Origin: Parvularculaceae bacterium
Lineage (GTDB): Bacteria; Pseudomonadota; Alphaproteobacteria; Caulobacterales; Parvularculaceae
Length of the DNA stretch: 64,000 nucleotides
NCBI GenBank assembly: GCA_021776475.1
Contig: JAJFFV010000006.1
Span: 1 to 64,000, forward strand
Direction: 5' to 3'
Position numbers and translations under genes: made by a program. The notes under the pieces are model-generated. The model did not search any database. It was given only the letters and a program-made list of their open reading frames with translations, and was not told where the DNA came from. Of the stretch, positions 9,061 to 18,323 are shown piece after piece (position 1 is the stretch's first letter; each line of letters opens with the position of its first letter).

Positions 9061-9660
9061 ATGCCGTCTTCAGTCAATCAGCTCTCTCGTATTGCGGTCA
9101 TTCTGGCAGGTGGCCGCTCTCGCCGCATGGGCGCCGTGGATAAAGCTATCGTTGTTTTGAGGCACCGCCGCTTGATCGATCATGTGGTGGCGCGGTTGGC
9201 GCCGCAAGTGGATCGTATACTGATCTCTGGAAATTCTAGCTATGACACCGGGCATACTCTAGTCCCCGACCGCGAGGATGGACCACTTGGCCCCGCATCT
9301 GGCTTGTGGGCCATTGCAAGGTGGCTCGGCGCGCAGCAACCGGACGCAACCGGTTTTTTGTCGGTGCCGGTCGATGGGCCATTTTTGCCGGAAGACCTTT
9401 TTCAAGAATTAGCCAGCGAAGGCGCCTGCACCGTTGCCAGCGATGAGAGCGGCGCTCAGCCGACATTCGCGTTCTGGCACATCGCAACACTCACCGCCGC
9501 GCTTGAAAAAGTGCCCGAGGGAAGGGGTGTTTCCCTTCAGGCATTGGCGGCGCAATGCCAAGCCAAACGGATAAAATTTCCCCGATCACAATTGATGAAC
9601 GTCAACTCACAGGAAGATTTATCGCGCGCTGAAGAAATATTGAAGACCACGTCTGAGTAA
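9061..9660 (+). CDS. mobA: Molybdenum cofactor guanylyltransferase MobA
   Basis: MobA links GMP from GTP to Mo-molybdopterin, making the bis-MGD cofactor used by formate dehydrogenases and other DMSO-reductase family enzymes. The product has 199 residues. The nucleotide-binding loop LAGGRSRRMG is at residues 15-24, with the conserved Lys28. LVPDREDGPLGPASGL (about 63-78) and VPVDGPFLPEDL (about 102-113) match the family. Its stop abuts that of the convergent ABC ATPase gene. The presence of MobA with FdhD implies bis-MGD enzymes elsewhere in the genome. Confidence 0.94.
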   Translation: MPSSVNQLSRIAVILAGGRSRRMGAVDKAIVVLRHRRLIDHVVARLAPQVDRILISGNSSYDTGHTLVPDREDGPLGPASGLWAIARWLGAQQPDATGFLSVPVDGPFLPEDLFQELASEGACTVASDESGAQPTFAFWHIATLTAALEKVPEGRGVSLQALAAQCQAKRIKFPRSQLMNVNSQEDLSRAEEILKTTSE

Positions 9661-10434
9661 TCACGCCTGCCCTGTGATCGTCACGTTCGGGACGTCCTTG
9701 TCCAGATCAATAACTGCTTTGACGTTGAAGACTTCTTCGATCCGCTTTTCGGTCATGGTTGCAGCAACGCTTCCATCATCCACAATCGCGCCATCTTTCA
9801 TCCAGATGATGCGGTCAGCGTATCGGGCGACAAGTGATAGATCGTGTATCACCACGACCGCGCAGCCCCCGTCATCAACATATTGCCGAAACAGGGACAT
9901 GATTCTGAGCTGGTGGCTGGGGTCGAGGGCGCTAACGGGTTCATCTGCCAGCAACAGGGGTGTTTTTCCCGCAAACGCCCGAGCGCAGTGAACGCGTGCC
10001 AGCTCTCCGCCGGAAAGCCTGTCGGTTCTGCGTTCAGCGTGATCATTGATGTCACAATCTGCCATGGCGGTCGTCACGGCCTCGGCATCAACCGAAGACA
10101 GTTTGCCTGGTGAGGCGCCATAGGCATAGCGCCCCAGTGCGACGACATCCTTGACCCTGACCGGCCAGACAAGTGGTCGGATCTGCGGCAGATAAGTAAT
10201 TTGTTTGGCCCGCTCTAGTGGTGGCAAGTCAGATACGGACGTGCCGCCAATTAGAACGTCACCATCCGTATACGGTAATAAACCAAGCGCACAGCGTAAA
10301 AGGGATGTTTTGCCGGCACCATTGGGCCCGATCAGGGCGATAAATTCACCTGAGGATAGTGTCGCTGAAACGTTTTTAAGCAATGTTTTGTTATCGACAC
10401 GGGCGGAAACATTTTGAAACTGGATTTCAGCCAT
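9661..10434 (-). CDS. btuD: B12-type ABC transporter ATP-binding protein
   Basis: This 257-residue ATPase powers the FecCD-type importer encoded just upstream. The Walker A motif GPNGAGKT is at 36-43, the Q-loop lies near YLPQ at 81-84, the signature LSGGE at 140-144, and Walker B LLLADE at 160-165. A late His switch follows in VVVIHDLSLVARYADR. The family also includes heme and siderophore ATPases; cobalamin is inferred from the riboswitch-led operon. The start could be the GTG at 10437 or the ATG at 10434, and both overlap the permease gene end. Confidence 0.9.
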   Translation of the reverse strand: MAEIQFQNVSARVDNKTLLKNVSATLSSGEFIALIGPNGAGKTSLLRCALGLLPYTDGDVLIGGTSVSDLPPLERAKQITYLPQIRPLVWPVRVKDVVALGRYAYGASPGKLSSVDAEAVTTAMADCDINDHAERRTDRLSGGELARVHCARAFAGKTPLLLADEPVSALDPSHQLRIMSLFRQYVDDGGCAVVVIHDLSLVARYADRIIWMKDGAIVDDGSVAATMTEKRIEEVFNVKAVIDLDKDVPNVTITGQA

Positions 10435-11416
10435 CACTCACCTGCCTGTTCATCGCAATCCAGACAAAGGCTGGTGCGCCAATCAGCGCTGCCATCACAC
10501 CCAGCCTTAACTCCGCCGGTGTCGGGATCAGGCGTATCGCTATATCGGCAACAACAAGTATAATGCCGCCCATAAGCGCTGACGGTACCAGTGTACGGGT
10601 CGGATCGTGATTGACCAGTGGTCTGATCAGATGAGGGGCAACGATCCCGACGAAACCGATCGCACCGGCGATGGAAACAGAGGCGCCGGTGATCAGACCT
10701 GTGCCGAGGATCACGAACAGCCGTGTACGGCGCAGATTGACGCCAACACCGCTGGCCGCATCCTCACCCAGGGTCAGCGCCGACAAATCCCGGGCCACAA
10801 TTCTGAGAAAAACAAGACCAGCGCCAATGAACGGCAAGACCAGCACAAGGTCTTGAAAGCTCTTGTTAGCGACAGACCCAAGCGTCCAGCTGATAAGATC
10901 AGAGAGGGTGAACGGGTTCGGCGCAAGGTTTAACAGGAGCGCCATCAACGCGCCGGCAAAGCTCGAAAGCCCCACGCCAACAAGAATAAGGGTGATAACC
11001 GATGACGTCCGGATTGCCGCCAGCGACAACAAAGCGGTCGCCACAAGCGCCCCGGTGATTGCTGCGACTGGCACCACAAATGAGGATAACCCGGCCAGAC
11101 CATAAAACAGAACCAGCGTTGCGCCGAGAGCTGAACAGGCAGAAACACCAAGAACACCTGGCTCCGCCAGCGGGTTTCTGAGTAGTCCCTGCAACGCCGC
11201 CCCGCTCGCGCCCAGTGAACCGCCGACGACCAAAGCCGCGAGCGCCCGCGGCATCCGGATCTCCCACAGAACGATCACGTCTCCGGCGGCGCCAACACCA
11301 AACAGCGCTGCAAGGAATCGCTCAAGCGACATGGATGTCGAGCCGATCAGGCAGGCTGCCAAAACGGCCAAGACAGCGACGGCCATCAAAGTCGCGATGA
11401 GGCTGCGATCACTCAA
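10427..11416 (-). CDS. btuC: FecCD-family cobalamin ABC transporter permease
   Basis: This inner-membrane permease has 329 residues and about ten transmembrane helices, as in BtuC. Recognisable FecCD segments are WEIRMPRALAALVVGGSLG, AGAALQGLLRNPLAEPGVLG in slightly altered form, the coupling-helix region GVNLRRTRLF and GFVGIVAPHLIRPLVNHD. The start appears to be TTG at 11416, overlapping the end of the binding-protein gene; the next ATG would cut into the first helix. Substrate assignment rests on the operon and the riboswitch. Confidence 0.9.
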   Translation of the reverse strand: MSDRSLIATLMAVAVLAVLAACLIGSTSMSLERFLAALFGVGAAGDVIVLWEIRMPRALAALVVGGSLGASGAALQGLLRNPLAEPGVLGVSACSALGATLVLFYGLAGLSSFVVPVAAITGALVATALLSLAAIRTSSVITLILVGVGLSSFAGALMALLLNLAPNPFTLSDLISWTLGSVANKSFQDLVLVLPFIGAGLVFLRIVARDLSALTLGEDAASGVGVNLRRTRLFVILGTGLITGASVSIAGAIGFVGIVAPHLIRPLVNHDPTRTLVPSALMGGIILVVADIAIRLIPTPAELRLGVMAALIGAPAFVWIAMNRQVSDG

Positions 11417-12263
11417 TGGACACCTCAGCGGTTGGCTCGCCGATTATGCCTCTTGTTAACGCTTCTACCGCGTCCACCAGGAACCAAGCACCGCATGATG
11501 TTGACGCGCCGCTCAGATTGATCGTCTTCGTTTCCGCCAGCGCCCGCTGTGCGACAGGGTGCCGCGCCGGGGTCCAGATATCTGAGGTGAGATCCGACGT
11601 TTCAAAAAAGCCGGTAGCGATAATGTTCGGCCTTTGATAGACAAGCTCTTCAAGCGGAATATTCGACCAGCCCTGCCGGGTCAGAAAGTTGGATGCGCCG
11701 GAGGTTTCAATCAGATCGTTGATCACGGTGTTCAAACCGGCCGTCGCGCCTTTTGAGGTGAGATATAGGATAGACGGCGCATCATCATACCGGGGAAGAG
11801 CGGCAAGCCGCGCGTCCATTTCGGCGACAACCGTTTCACCAGCCTCAGCAACATCCAGTTTCTGAGCTGCGTCTCGAACAATCTCTCTAACTGCCGCCAG
11901 GTCGTTGGCGTAGCCAATCTGTACGACGTTGATACCGGCCCGCTCGAGCAGACGCGAAATATTTGGCCCGCCGCCATAGGTGCGTACAACCACATCCGGG
12001 TCAAGTAACAGAATATCTTCCGCGCGCGGCCGCGCCCTGGGAAAACCCTTTGCCTGTTCCCGCATATAAGAGAACGGCGACGTCGCATCAGGAGAAAGTG
12101 CGGCGATGTCGGCCGGATCAGCCAGTTTCAGAACATACTGGTCAGCACAAAAATCGAGGCTGACAATACGTCTGGCAGCATTCTTCTCCAAAGCCGTGAT
12201 CGTATCCGGTCCGCCGCACCCTGCGATGAACAAAACAATCAGGAGGGCGAGCAGCCTGATCAT
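11409..12263 (-). CDS. btuF: Cobalamin ABC transporter substrate-binding lipoprotein
   Basis: This 284-residue protein is predicted to carry vitamin B12 from the outer membrane receptor to the BtuC/D importer. It begins with a lipoprotein signal ending in the lipobox FIAGC. The mature part has the BtuF/FhuD-type bilobed pattern: RIVSLDFCADQYVLKLADP, then RAEDILLLDPDVVVRTYGGG and LVYQRPNIIATGFFE. It overlaps btuB (ATGA) and the permease, so the four genes are translated as one tight unit. Heme or siderophore binding cannot be excluded from this sequence alone. Confidence 0.87.
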   Translation of the reverse strand: MIRLLALLIVLFIAGCGGPDTITALEKNAARRIVSLDFCADQYVLKLADPADIAALSPDATSPFSYMREQAKGFPRARPRAEDILLLDPDVVVRTYGGGPNISRLLERAGINVVQIGYANDLAAVREIVRDAAQKLDVAEAGETVVAEMDARLAALPRYDDAPSILYLTSKGATAGLNTVINDLIETSGASNFLTRQGWSNIPLEELVYQRPNIIATGFFETSDLTSDIWTPARHPVAQRALAETKTINLSGASTSCGAWFLVDAVEALTRGIIGEPTAEVSIE

Positions 12264-14104
12264 CCGTGCAGCTCCAGCCGGAGGCCGAGATAGGCAGATA
12301 GGCCCGGTGTGCCAAAGCCAGAGACCTGCTGATAATCTTCATCAAGCAGATTCTCAACCCGTCCGTAAAACGCGAGCCGCTCGGCGAGCGCATAGCTTGC
12401 CGCTAGATCTACCCGTGTCCAGCTCGCTAGATCCAATCCGAACGCGCCTTCTGTTTCTGCGCCATTATACCGTACAATGATCGACCCTGAAAACGCATCA
12501 CCCCTGTCGTAGCTAAGCGCAATATCGCCTGAATGTTGCGGTATCCTGATCTGGCGCGCACCGGTGACTTTGTCTTTCGCGTCGATAAAGGCATAGTCAG
12601 CGCTAACAGAGATTGCCTCGGTCAGCGTTGTTTCAAAGCTCACTTCGACGCCTTCGGCTTTTGTCGCATCAAGGTTTGAGTAGCGGAAATCCGGATCAAA
12701 AATAATTTCGTTCGCCGTATCCCGGTTGAAATATGTCAAGCTAACGCTTGCTGCCCCGACGCGATAATCAACGCCGAGATCAAATGCCTCGCTGGTTTCC
12801 GGCCGCAAAGCGCTATTCGGCGGGAGCGGACCAAAACTCTGCGTCAGCTGGAAGATGGTCGGTGCCTTGAAGCCTTCACCCCAGCTGCCGCGCAAGGCAA
12901 TACGATCATTGATGCGCAGGGCGGCCGCGACCCGCGCCGTGGTCTCCGATCCAAACTCGCTGTGGTCATCATTGCGCAGGCCGGCGGACAGGGTTAGCGC
13001 CTGAACGGGCTTGACCTCATAAAGCGCGAATAATCCAGTGATATCCGTTTTGCCGAGCGCCAAGCCGTTGCTTTCGCTTTTGCTCTCTTCCCGCTCGGCC
13101 CCGAACGCTACTCTGTTCCGTTGGTTCAAATTGAGCGTTCCTTGATAGCGCAGGATCGAGCGCTCGCCGGTATCATTTTGCTCAAATCCGCCGAAATTCC
13201 CAATGCGCTCAATGTCGGTATACCCCGCCATTAAGATGTGACTGAGCGCTCCATCAAGGGTGTCAGCCCGCAGCGAGAGGTTGCCGGTGAATTGTTCGCT
13301 CTTGGAGGTATCGGCGGTATCACCAAGCGCAAAGCCGCTGGTAGAAAATGTGAACCCGTCGATATCAACGTCACCTTTCATATACCGTAGGGCGCCTTCT
13401 ATCCGCAGATCGTCCGAATAATTCCAGCCGGCCCGACCCGAAACCGTCAAGCCGTCATAGCCGTCCTCTTCGCTGTTGCCGTCCTCTTCGTCAGCCTTGG
13501 AAATCCCGTCTGTTGTGATGCCTGAAATCCCCACGCGGAAATCGCCGCGCTTGTCGATACCGCTGAGTGAAATGCCAGCGCGCGCCGTACCAAACGAGCC
13601 GCCCTCGACAAACAGCCGACCAGCCAAACCCTCTTCCGGTGTCTTGGAAATGATATTGATAACCCCGCCGATAGCATCAGCCCCCCAAAGGGTCGACTGC
13701 GGACCTTTCAAAACTTCAACCCGTTCAACGTCGACAGTATCAAAAATCGAAAAATCGTACCCGCCATCGATGCCGGTTGGGTCCCCCAGCGGCACGCCGT
13801 CAAGCAAAACTAAGGTCTGTCCGCTGGCTGCGCCGCGAATGCGCACGCTGGCAGCGCCGCCAAAAGCACCGTTCTGGTTAATCGTGACGCCAGATGCAAA
13901 AGCGACCGCATCCAGCAGAAAACTGTATCCGCGCGCCTCGATATCAGCGGCGGTGATGATGCTGATGCTGGACCCTGCTTCGGCTCTCGGCGTCGGCAGT
14001 CGCAATCCTTCAACGATAATCGTATCTTCTTCGGCGAGCACCGAAACGGGGAAAAGAACCATTGCAGATGCGAGGCCGGTTGCTCGCCAAAATTTAAAGT
14101 CCAT
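12260..14104 (-). CDS. btuB: TonB-dependent vitamin B12 receptor BtuB-like
   Basis: This 614-residue outer-membrane receptor starts at the ATG at 14104, preceded by AAGGAG. The signal peptide ends at about VSVLAEED. A TonB box-like DTIIVEG follows, then the plug domain (about residues 40-150) with SVRIRGAASGQTLVLLDGVP and GPQSTLWGADAIGGVINIIS. The rest is a barrel of alternating beta-strands ending in the pattern AYLGLRLELHG. A longer in-frame start would add 27 residues without a signal character and is rejected. The cobalamin riboswitch 131 bp upstream makes B12 the likely ligand. Confidence 0.92.
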   Translation of the reverse strand: MDFKFWRATGLASAMVLFPVSVLAEEDTIIVEGLRLPTPRAEAGSSISIITAADIEARGYSFLLDAVAFASGVTINQNGAFGGAASVRIRGAASGQTLVLLDGVPLGDPTGIDGGYDFSIFDTVDVERVEVLKGPQSTLWGADAIGGVINIISKTPEEGLAGRLFVEGGSFGTARAGISLSGIDKRGDFRVGISGITTDGISKADEEDGNSEEDGYDGLTVSGRAGWNYSDDLRIEGALRYMKGDVDIDGFTFSTSGFALGDTADTSKSEQFTGNLSLRADTLDGALSHILMAGYTDIERIGNFGGFEQNDTGERSILRYQGTLNLNQRNRVAFGAEREESKSESNGLALGKTDITGLFALYEVKPVQALTLSAGLRNDDHSEFGSETTARVAAALRINDRIALRGSWGEGFKAPTIFQLTQSFGPLPPNSALRPETSEAFDLGVDYRVGAASVSLTYFNRDTANEIIFDPDFRYSNLDATKAEGVEVSFETTLTEAISVSADYAFIDAKDKVTGARQIRIPQHSGDIALSYDRGDAFSGSIIVRYNGAETEGAFGLDLASWTRVDLAASYALAERLAFYGRVENLLDEDYQQVSGFGTPGLSAYLGLRLELHG

Positions 14105-14234
14105 TTTATTCTCCTTAAGCGGACTTTCAGTCCGTCGCTGACAAAAAACTGGCAACAACACGCTGCCAAACCAATGTCGCTTCAAAGGAGAAGGTTCCTG
14201 TTCCCACGGCTATCCCGGCCCGGAACGAGCGACG

Positions 14235-14390
14235 TGATGGCAGGTCTCCTGACTTGCGGCTTGCCGCCACTCTCCGCCTTCCCAAAACCGACAGGTTCCA
14301 GTGGCATATGGAGGTGGCTAACCGCTTACAGTTGCGGGAACAGTCCCGGCATTTCACCGGCTTCCCTTTTAAGCCCGTTTAAGGGCACCA
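14235..14390 (-). promoter_or_regulatory. Cobalamin (adenosylcobalamin) riboswitch
   Basis: On the minus strand the element begins with GGTGCC near 14390. The conserved core GCCGGTGAAATGCCGGGAC, CCCGCAACTGTAAGCGG and finally GTCAGGAGACCTGCC near 14237 follow. These are the hallmark segments of the B12 box riboswitch in the right order and spacing. It precedes btuB, so bound cobalamin should reduce expression of the whole btuB-F-C-D operon. The fdhD gene lies on the other side, on the opposite strand, and is not expected to be controlled by it. Confidence 0.96.
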
Positions 14391-14533
14391 TCGGCGCCCA
14401 AATAGCCTCAACAAGGGCAGCACTGTCAACCTGTTTTATAGACCGGCGGGTTAGGCCCCAAGGAGACGCGCGCCGCTTGTTTCGGGCAATACCTTAGGGC
14501 TAAGGTCACCTGCAAATACCTGCGCCCTAACAG

Positions 14534-15367
14534 ATGAAATGTGAACCTGTGGCCCCAAAATTTCCGGTAAGAACAATTGGCGATAGCGTCCAGACCGGTC
14601 GTGTAATAACGATCCGGTCAACCGGCGCAGAAAGCAGCGTCGGCAAATGGCAGATCCCGGAGGAATTGCCGGTCGCATTCGTCTTCAACCGGCGCAATTA
14701 TGCGGTTATGTTGGCAACGCCGGCTGACTTTACCGACTATGCGGTCGGCTTCTCCCTCACCGAAGGCGTCATCGACGCCCCAGAAAACATTAGCAGCCTC
14801 GATATTACCCATTCTGAACAGGGCACAGATTTCCGCATACGCATTGAACAGGATCTTCTTGACCGGCTCGATGTCCGACAGCGCCGCCGCAACTTGGTTG
14901 GCACAGCTGGCTGCGGCGTCTGCGGGCTGGAGAACGCAGAAAGGTTTTTCCAGAAACTGCCGATCGTGTCAGAGGCACCAGTGCTGATAGACGAGGCCGC
15001 CATCGTAGCCGCCATGCAAAAGATGGAAGAGCATCAACCGATCAACCAAGCAACAAGGAGTGTACATGGCGCCGCTTTCGTCAGTCCCGCTGGAGAAATC
15101 CGGTTACTGCGCGAAGATGTGGGCCGCCACAACGCCCTCGATAAACTTCTGGGCGCGCTCGCGCTGGCCGGTATCGGCACCGATGACGGGTTTGTCCTCA
15201 TGTCCTCGCGCTGTTCGTATGAACTGGTAGAAAAAGCGGCAAGGCGCGGCGTCAAGGCGCTGGTCTCGATCTCCGGCCCAACGGCCTTTGCGATGCGCAA
15301 GGCGAAGGAGGCCAACATGACCCTTTATGCCCGCGCCGGTAACAGCGCCGTCAGACTGACGCAATAG
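14534..15367 (+). CDS. fdhD: Formate dehydrogenase accessory sulfurtransferase FdhD
   Basis: FdhD passes sulfur from a cysteine desulfurase to the bis-MGD cofactor, which is required for active formate dehydrogenase. The product has 277 residues. The sulfur-carrying CxxC is Cys127/Cys130 in GTAGCGVCGLEN. DYAVGFSLTEGVI is at about 69-80 and the conserved RSVHGAAF lies mid-protein. LLREDVGRHNALDKLLG and SSRCSYELVEKAA follow. No formate dehydrogenase structural gene lies in this window, so FdhD serves an enzyme encoded elsewhere. Confidence 0.95.
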   Translation: MKCEPVAPKFPVRTIGDSVQTGRVITIRSTGAESSVGKWQIPEELPVAFVFNRRNYAVMLATPADFTDYAVGFSLTEGVIDAPENISSLDITHSEQGTDFRIRIEQDLLDRLDVRQRRRNLVGTAGCGVCGLENAERFFQKLPIVSEAPVLIDEAAIVAAMQKMEEHQPINQATRSVHGAAFVSPAGEIRLLREDVGRHNALDKLLGALALAGIGTDDGFVLMSSRCSYELVEKAARRGVKALVSISGPTAFAMRKAKEANMTLYARAGNSAVRLTQ

Positions 15368-15737
15368 CAAAAAAAAGAACGTGTACAGCTCAACCTGGAC
15401 CTGGCGCGCTAGCCCACACACAAACTCGGTTGAGTATTTCTGGTCGGATGGGTTTCTTGAGAGATTCTGGGCACGCCAGGCATATCAATCAGGAGGGAAA
15501 TCCTTAACGGCGCGTGAATGCTGTCACTTCGAGTTGGCTTGCAATCCATTCAAACATCTGTATGTTCAGGATACAAAGCTTGCAAAATGCTCTCATGCAT
15601 TAGCCGCAAGCTGTTTTGATGTTCTTGCGAAAAATTGAAGTTTCCTGGCTCTCGGGCGAGGATTAACTGTGATACAAATTTTTATCCGACGTGGCGACCG
15701 CGACGTCGAAACGTCCTGTTTCAGGAATAGACCACAA
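15368..15737. other. Intergenic region after fdhD
   Basis: This stretch is 370 bp. An 85-codon reading frame beginning with GTG runs through much of it, but its residues look random and no ribosome site or family match is seen. I therefore see no supported gene, terminator or repeat here. Confidence 0.4.
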
Positions 15738-15926
15738 ATGATCAGATTTAGAGAAAAGCCCAAAAAGCAGCCCGCCACTATAAACAAGCCAGCAAATGTA
15801 AAAAAGCCAGCAAAACGCGGCGCTGTGACGGAGCCATCACTGCCAGATACCGAAGAAAATACCTCAAAGAAGATGGCAGCACTTCCAAAAACCGAGGCTG
15901 ACAATCTGAAAGATACTAAGAGTTAG
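15738..15926 (+). CDS. Possible small Lys/Pro-rich protein, unknown function
   Basis: This is a 62-codon ORF with ATG at 15738 and a weak AGGAA site about 11 bases upstream. It is rich in Lys, Pro, Ala and Thr (PKKQPATINKPANVKKPAKR) with an acidic tail, so it would be soluble and disordered. A longer form starting at 15669 is possible. A minus-strand frame overlaps it but has no better features. No family is recognised and it may not be translated. Confidence 0.35.
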   Translation: MIRFREKPKKQPATINKPANVKKPAKRGAVTEPSLPDTEENTSKKMAALPKTEADNLKDTKS

Positions 15927-16042
15927 ACCGTCGAATAAATTCGGTCCACGGATTTTTAACGAGTCAATATTGCCGGCTTCTTTTCACCTCCATGCAAGAT
16001 GGCGGCATCGTCGTGTGCAGGGGCCGAAATTAATGAAGGAGC

Positions 16043-16831
16043 ATGATCGTGCAAAACTTGCCCATATTCACTAGGTCCGCTTGTGGTTTGCTGTTTGGAT
16101 TAGGAGTTTTCTTTACCTCAGCGGCTCCAGCGTTGGCGCAATCAGGCGCGATGCCTGAGAACGCGACAGCAAGATCCTATGGAGACGGTTGGCAATGCAA
16201 TGACGGATTTCGTGAGAAAGCTGGCGTTTGCAGGGCAGTGGACGTTCCCGAAAACGGATTCGCGGTACGCGGTACCTATGGCAATGGCTGGGAATGCAAA
16301 TTTGGGTACAAAGAAGCTGACGCCAGCTGTGTAGCAATCCTGCTACCTGAGAATTCTTATCTTACCGGAGAACGCTACGGCACTGGTTGGAAATGCGGGC
16401 AAGGGTTCAAACAAGTCGATGCAAATTGCCGAGCAATTGTGGTGCCGGACAATGGATTTCTGAACCAGGAAACCTATGGCAAAGGTTGGGATTGCGAACG
16501 TGGATTCAAAGCCGTCGGCGAAAGCTGTCTTGCAATCATTGTCCCTGAAAACGGACATTTGACCGATCGGTCAAATGTCTCTGGTTGGGCCTGTGATCGG
16601 CTCTATCGGGCCGTTGACAATGCGTGCGTTGCAATTGTTGTTCCCCAAAACGCTTACTCAACCAGTTCGATATACGGCCAAGGCTGGAAATGCAATCGCG
16701 GATATAAGGCGCGCACTGACAAATGCATTGCAATCTCGCTACCGGACGATGCCCATATCACACAAGGTGGAAACGATTGGGAATGCAACCGGCCGTTACG
16801 GCGCCGAGGAAATCTGTGTTTTGAAACTTAA
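16043..16831 (+). CDS. Secreted protein made of seven cysteine-pair repeats
   Basis: This 262-residue protein has an N-terminal signal peptide (hydrophobic GLLFGLGVFFTSAAPALA, cleavage near residue 33). The rest is seven repeats of about 30-34 residues with the pattern VPENG-x(5-8)-YGxGWxCxxGFK-x(5-6)-CxAI. Each repeat has two cysteines, so internal disulfides in the periplasm or outside the cell are likely. The repeats differ in their middle (DRSNVSG, YGQGW, GGND), so this is an old duplication under selection rather than a recent one. GAAGGAG-like sequence precedes the ATG. No catalytic domain is attached. I do not recognise a named family; similar short repeats occur in other secreted bacterial proteins. 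Confidence 0.85.
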   Translation: MIVQNLPIFTRSACGLLFGLGVFFTSAAPALAQSGAMPENATARSYGDGWQCNDGFREKAGVCRAVDVPENGFAVRGTYGNGWECKFGYKEADASCVAILLPENSYLTGERYGTGWKCGQGFKQVDANCRAIVVPDNGFLNQETYGKGWDCERGFKAVGESCLAIIVPENGHLTDRSNVSGWACDRLYRAVDNACVAIVVPQNAYSTSSIYGQGWKCNRGYKARTDKCIAISLPDDAHITQGGNDWECNRPLRRRGNLCFET

Positions 16832-17126
16832 ACACCCGGCCCCTTTGGATTGACGGTCCGGATCGAGATGGGCAGCTGCTCTGAGCAGCCAACGACTGCA
16901 GCAGGTTGCCAGTAATGATTTCGTTTGAATGAAAAGGCCGCTGTATCCGGCGCTGAAAACAAGACGGTGAGGTTCAAAAAGTACCTCGCCAAAGGTGCTG
17001 AAAACGGCGCTGCTGGAGCCGCATAGTCAGGCAATTTGCCTCAACGAGGACGGGTCCCTTCATCAATCAATTGGCGGTGTTGGTTTATTGAGGGAGGCAC
17101 TTTGTTTGAAATCAAAAGGAATTTGA

Positions 17127-18323
17127 ATGACCGATGTGAACTTTGCAACGCCCCTATCAGCTTTGAAGGCTCGACCAAAATATCCACTTGAAGATATTTC
17201 GAACGCTGCGCGGCTTAACGCGCGCGTTGAACACAATCAAATCCCCACCGCAATTGTCTACTGTGAAGCAAACTTTGGCGCCATTGACGGTAAGACCGCG
17301 AACGGGCTGGTTCGCCATTCTGAGAAGTATCTAATCCTCTCGGTTATTGACAGTGAAAAAGCCGGCTGTGATTCTGGCGTTGTGCTGGATGGCGAAGCAA
17401 ACACCATTCCCATTGTGCGTAATCTCGCTGACGCATTGACCAAGGCGAGGGCAGTTCCAGATTACTTTATCTTCGGCATAGCGCCCGCAAGCGGCATGCT
17501 ATCAAAGCGAGAACGCGCGCTTGTGCTCGAAGCGATAGGCCTCGGGATGAACATCGTGAATGGCCTGCATGAGTTCCTGAACGAAGACCCGGAGTTTGCG
17601 GCCGCGTGTATCGTGCACAATGTTAAAATCATCGATGTCCGCAAGCCGCGCGATAAGAAAGACCTTCACCAATTCAGCGATCGCATTGCGGAAGTTACGT
17701 GTCCGCGAATCGCCGTGCTCGGTACCGATTGTGCGATCGGAAAGCGCACCACGGCCACGATCCTGACCGCCGCCCTCAATGATTTCGGTATAAAAGCTGT
17801 CTTGGTTGGCACGGGTCAGACCGGTTTGATTCAGGGCGCCCGATACGGTGTTGCCCTTGATGCAGTCCCATCGCAATTTTGCGCAGGTGAAATGGAAGCT
17901 GCTGTTCTCGACGCATTCGACGAGGAAGACCCGGATGTTATTATCGTCGAAGGGCAGGGCTCATTAAGTCACCCTGCCTACTCGACCTCGTCGTTCATCG
18001 TGAGGGGCAGCCGCCCCGATGGCGTCATCCTTCAGCATGCGCCCAAACGCACTCATCGAACCGATTTTGAAAAGATGCCGATGCCAACGCCAGCCAGTGA
18101 GATCAATCTCATCCAGATTTTTGGCGATACGAAGGTCATTGGGCTGACGATCAACCATGAAGAGATGACGGAAGATGATGTCAACGAAGCCATCAGGCAC
18201 TATGAGACTGAACTTGGCATCCCGGTGACCGATGCGCTGACTAAATCTCACACACACCTTGTACAGATGGTTCTTTCGGCATTTCCAGAGCTTGAGCGGA
18301 AATTGATCGCAACCATCCAGTGA
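17127..18323 (+). CDS. DUF1611 family protein, DgcN-like (D-glutamate N-acetyltransferase)
   Basis: This 398-residue protein has the DUF1611 layout: an N-terminal Rossmann-like domain (about 1-190), then a P-loop domain beginning AVLGTDCAIGKRTTATIL near residue 195. VGTGQTGLIQGARYGVALDA and VIIVEGQGSLSHPAYSTSSF follow. Characterised DUF1611 member DgcN acetylates D-glutamate so that an enolase-family racemase can convert N-acetyl-D-Glu to the L form. Here the next gene, overlapping by four bases (GTGA), is instead a PLP alanine-racemase type protein, so the substrate may differ. AAAAGGAATTTGA precedes the ATG. Confidence 0.85.
   Translation: MTDVNFATPLSALKARPKYPLEDISNAARLNARVEHNQIPTAIVYCEANFGAIDGKTANGLVRHSEKYLILSVIDSEKAGCDSGVVLDGEANTIPIVRNLADALTKARAVPDYFIFGIAPASGMLSKRERALVLEAIGLGMNIVNGLHEFLNEDPEFAAACIVHNVKIIDVRKPRDKKDLHQFSDRIAEVTCPRIAVLGTDCAIGKRTTATILTAALNDFGIKAVLVGTGQTGLIQGARYGVALDAVPSQFCAGEMEAAVLDAFDEEDPDVIIVEGQGSLSHPAYSTSSFIVRGSRPDGVILQHAPKRTHRTDFEKMPMPTPASEINLIQIFGDTKVIGLTINHEEMTEDDVNEAIRHYETELGIPVTDALTKSHTHLVQMVLSAFPELERKLIATIQ

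Noticed and set aside
15381-15638. 85-codon GTG-start frame after fdhD
   Set aside because: There is no ribosome site and the residue pattern looks random, with no hydrophobic or repeat structure; it is probably a chance frame.
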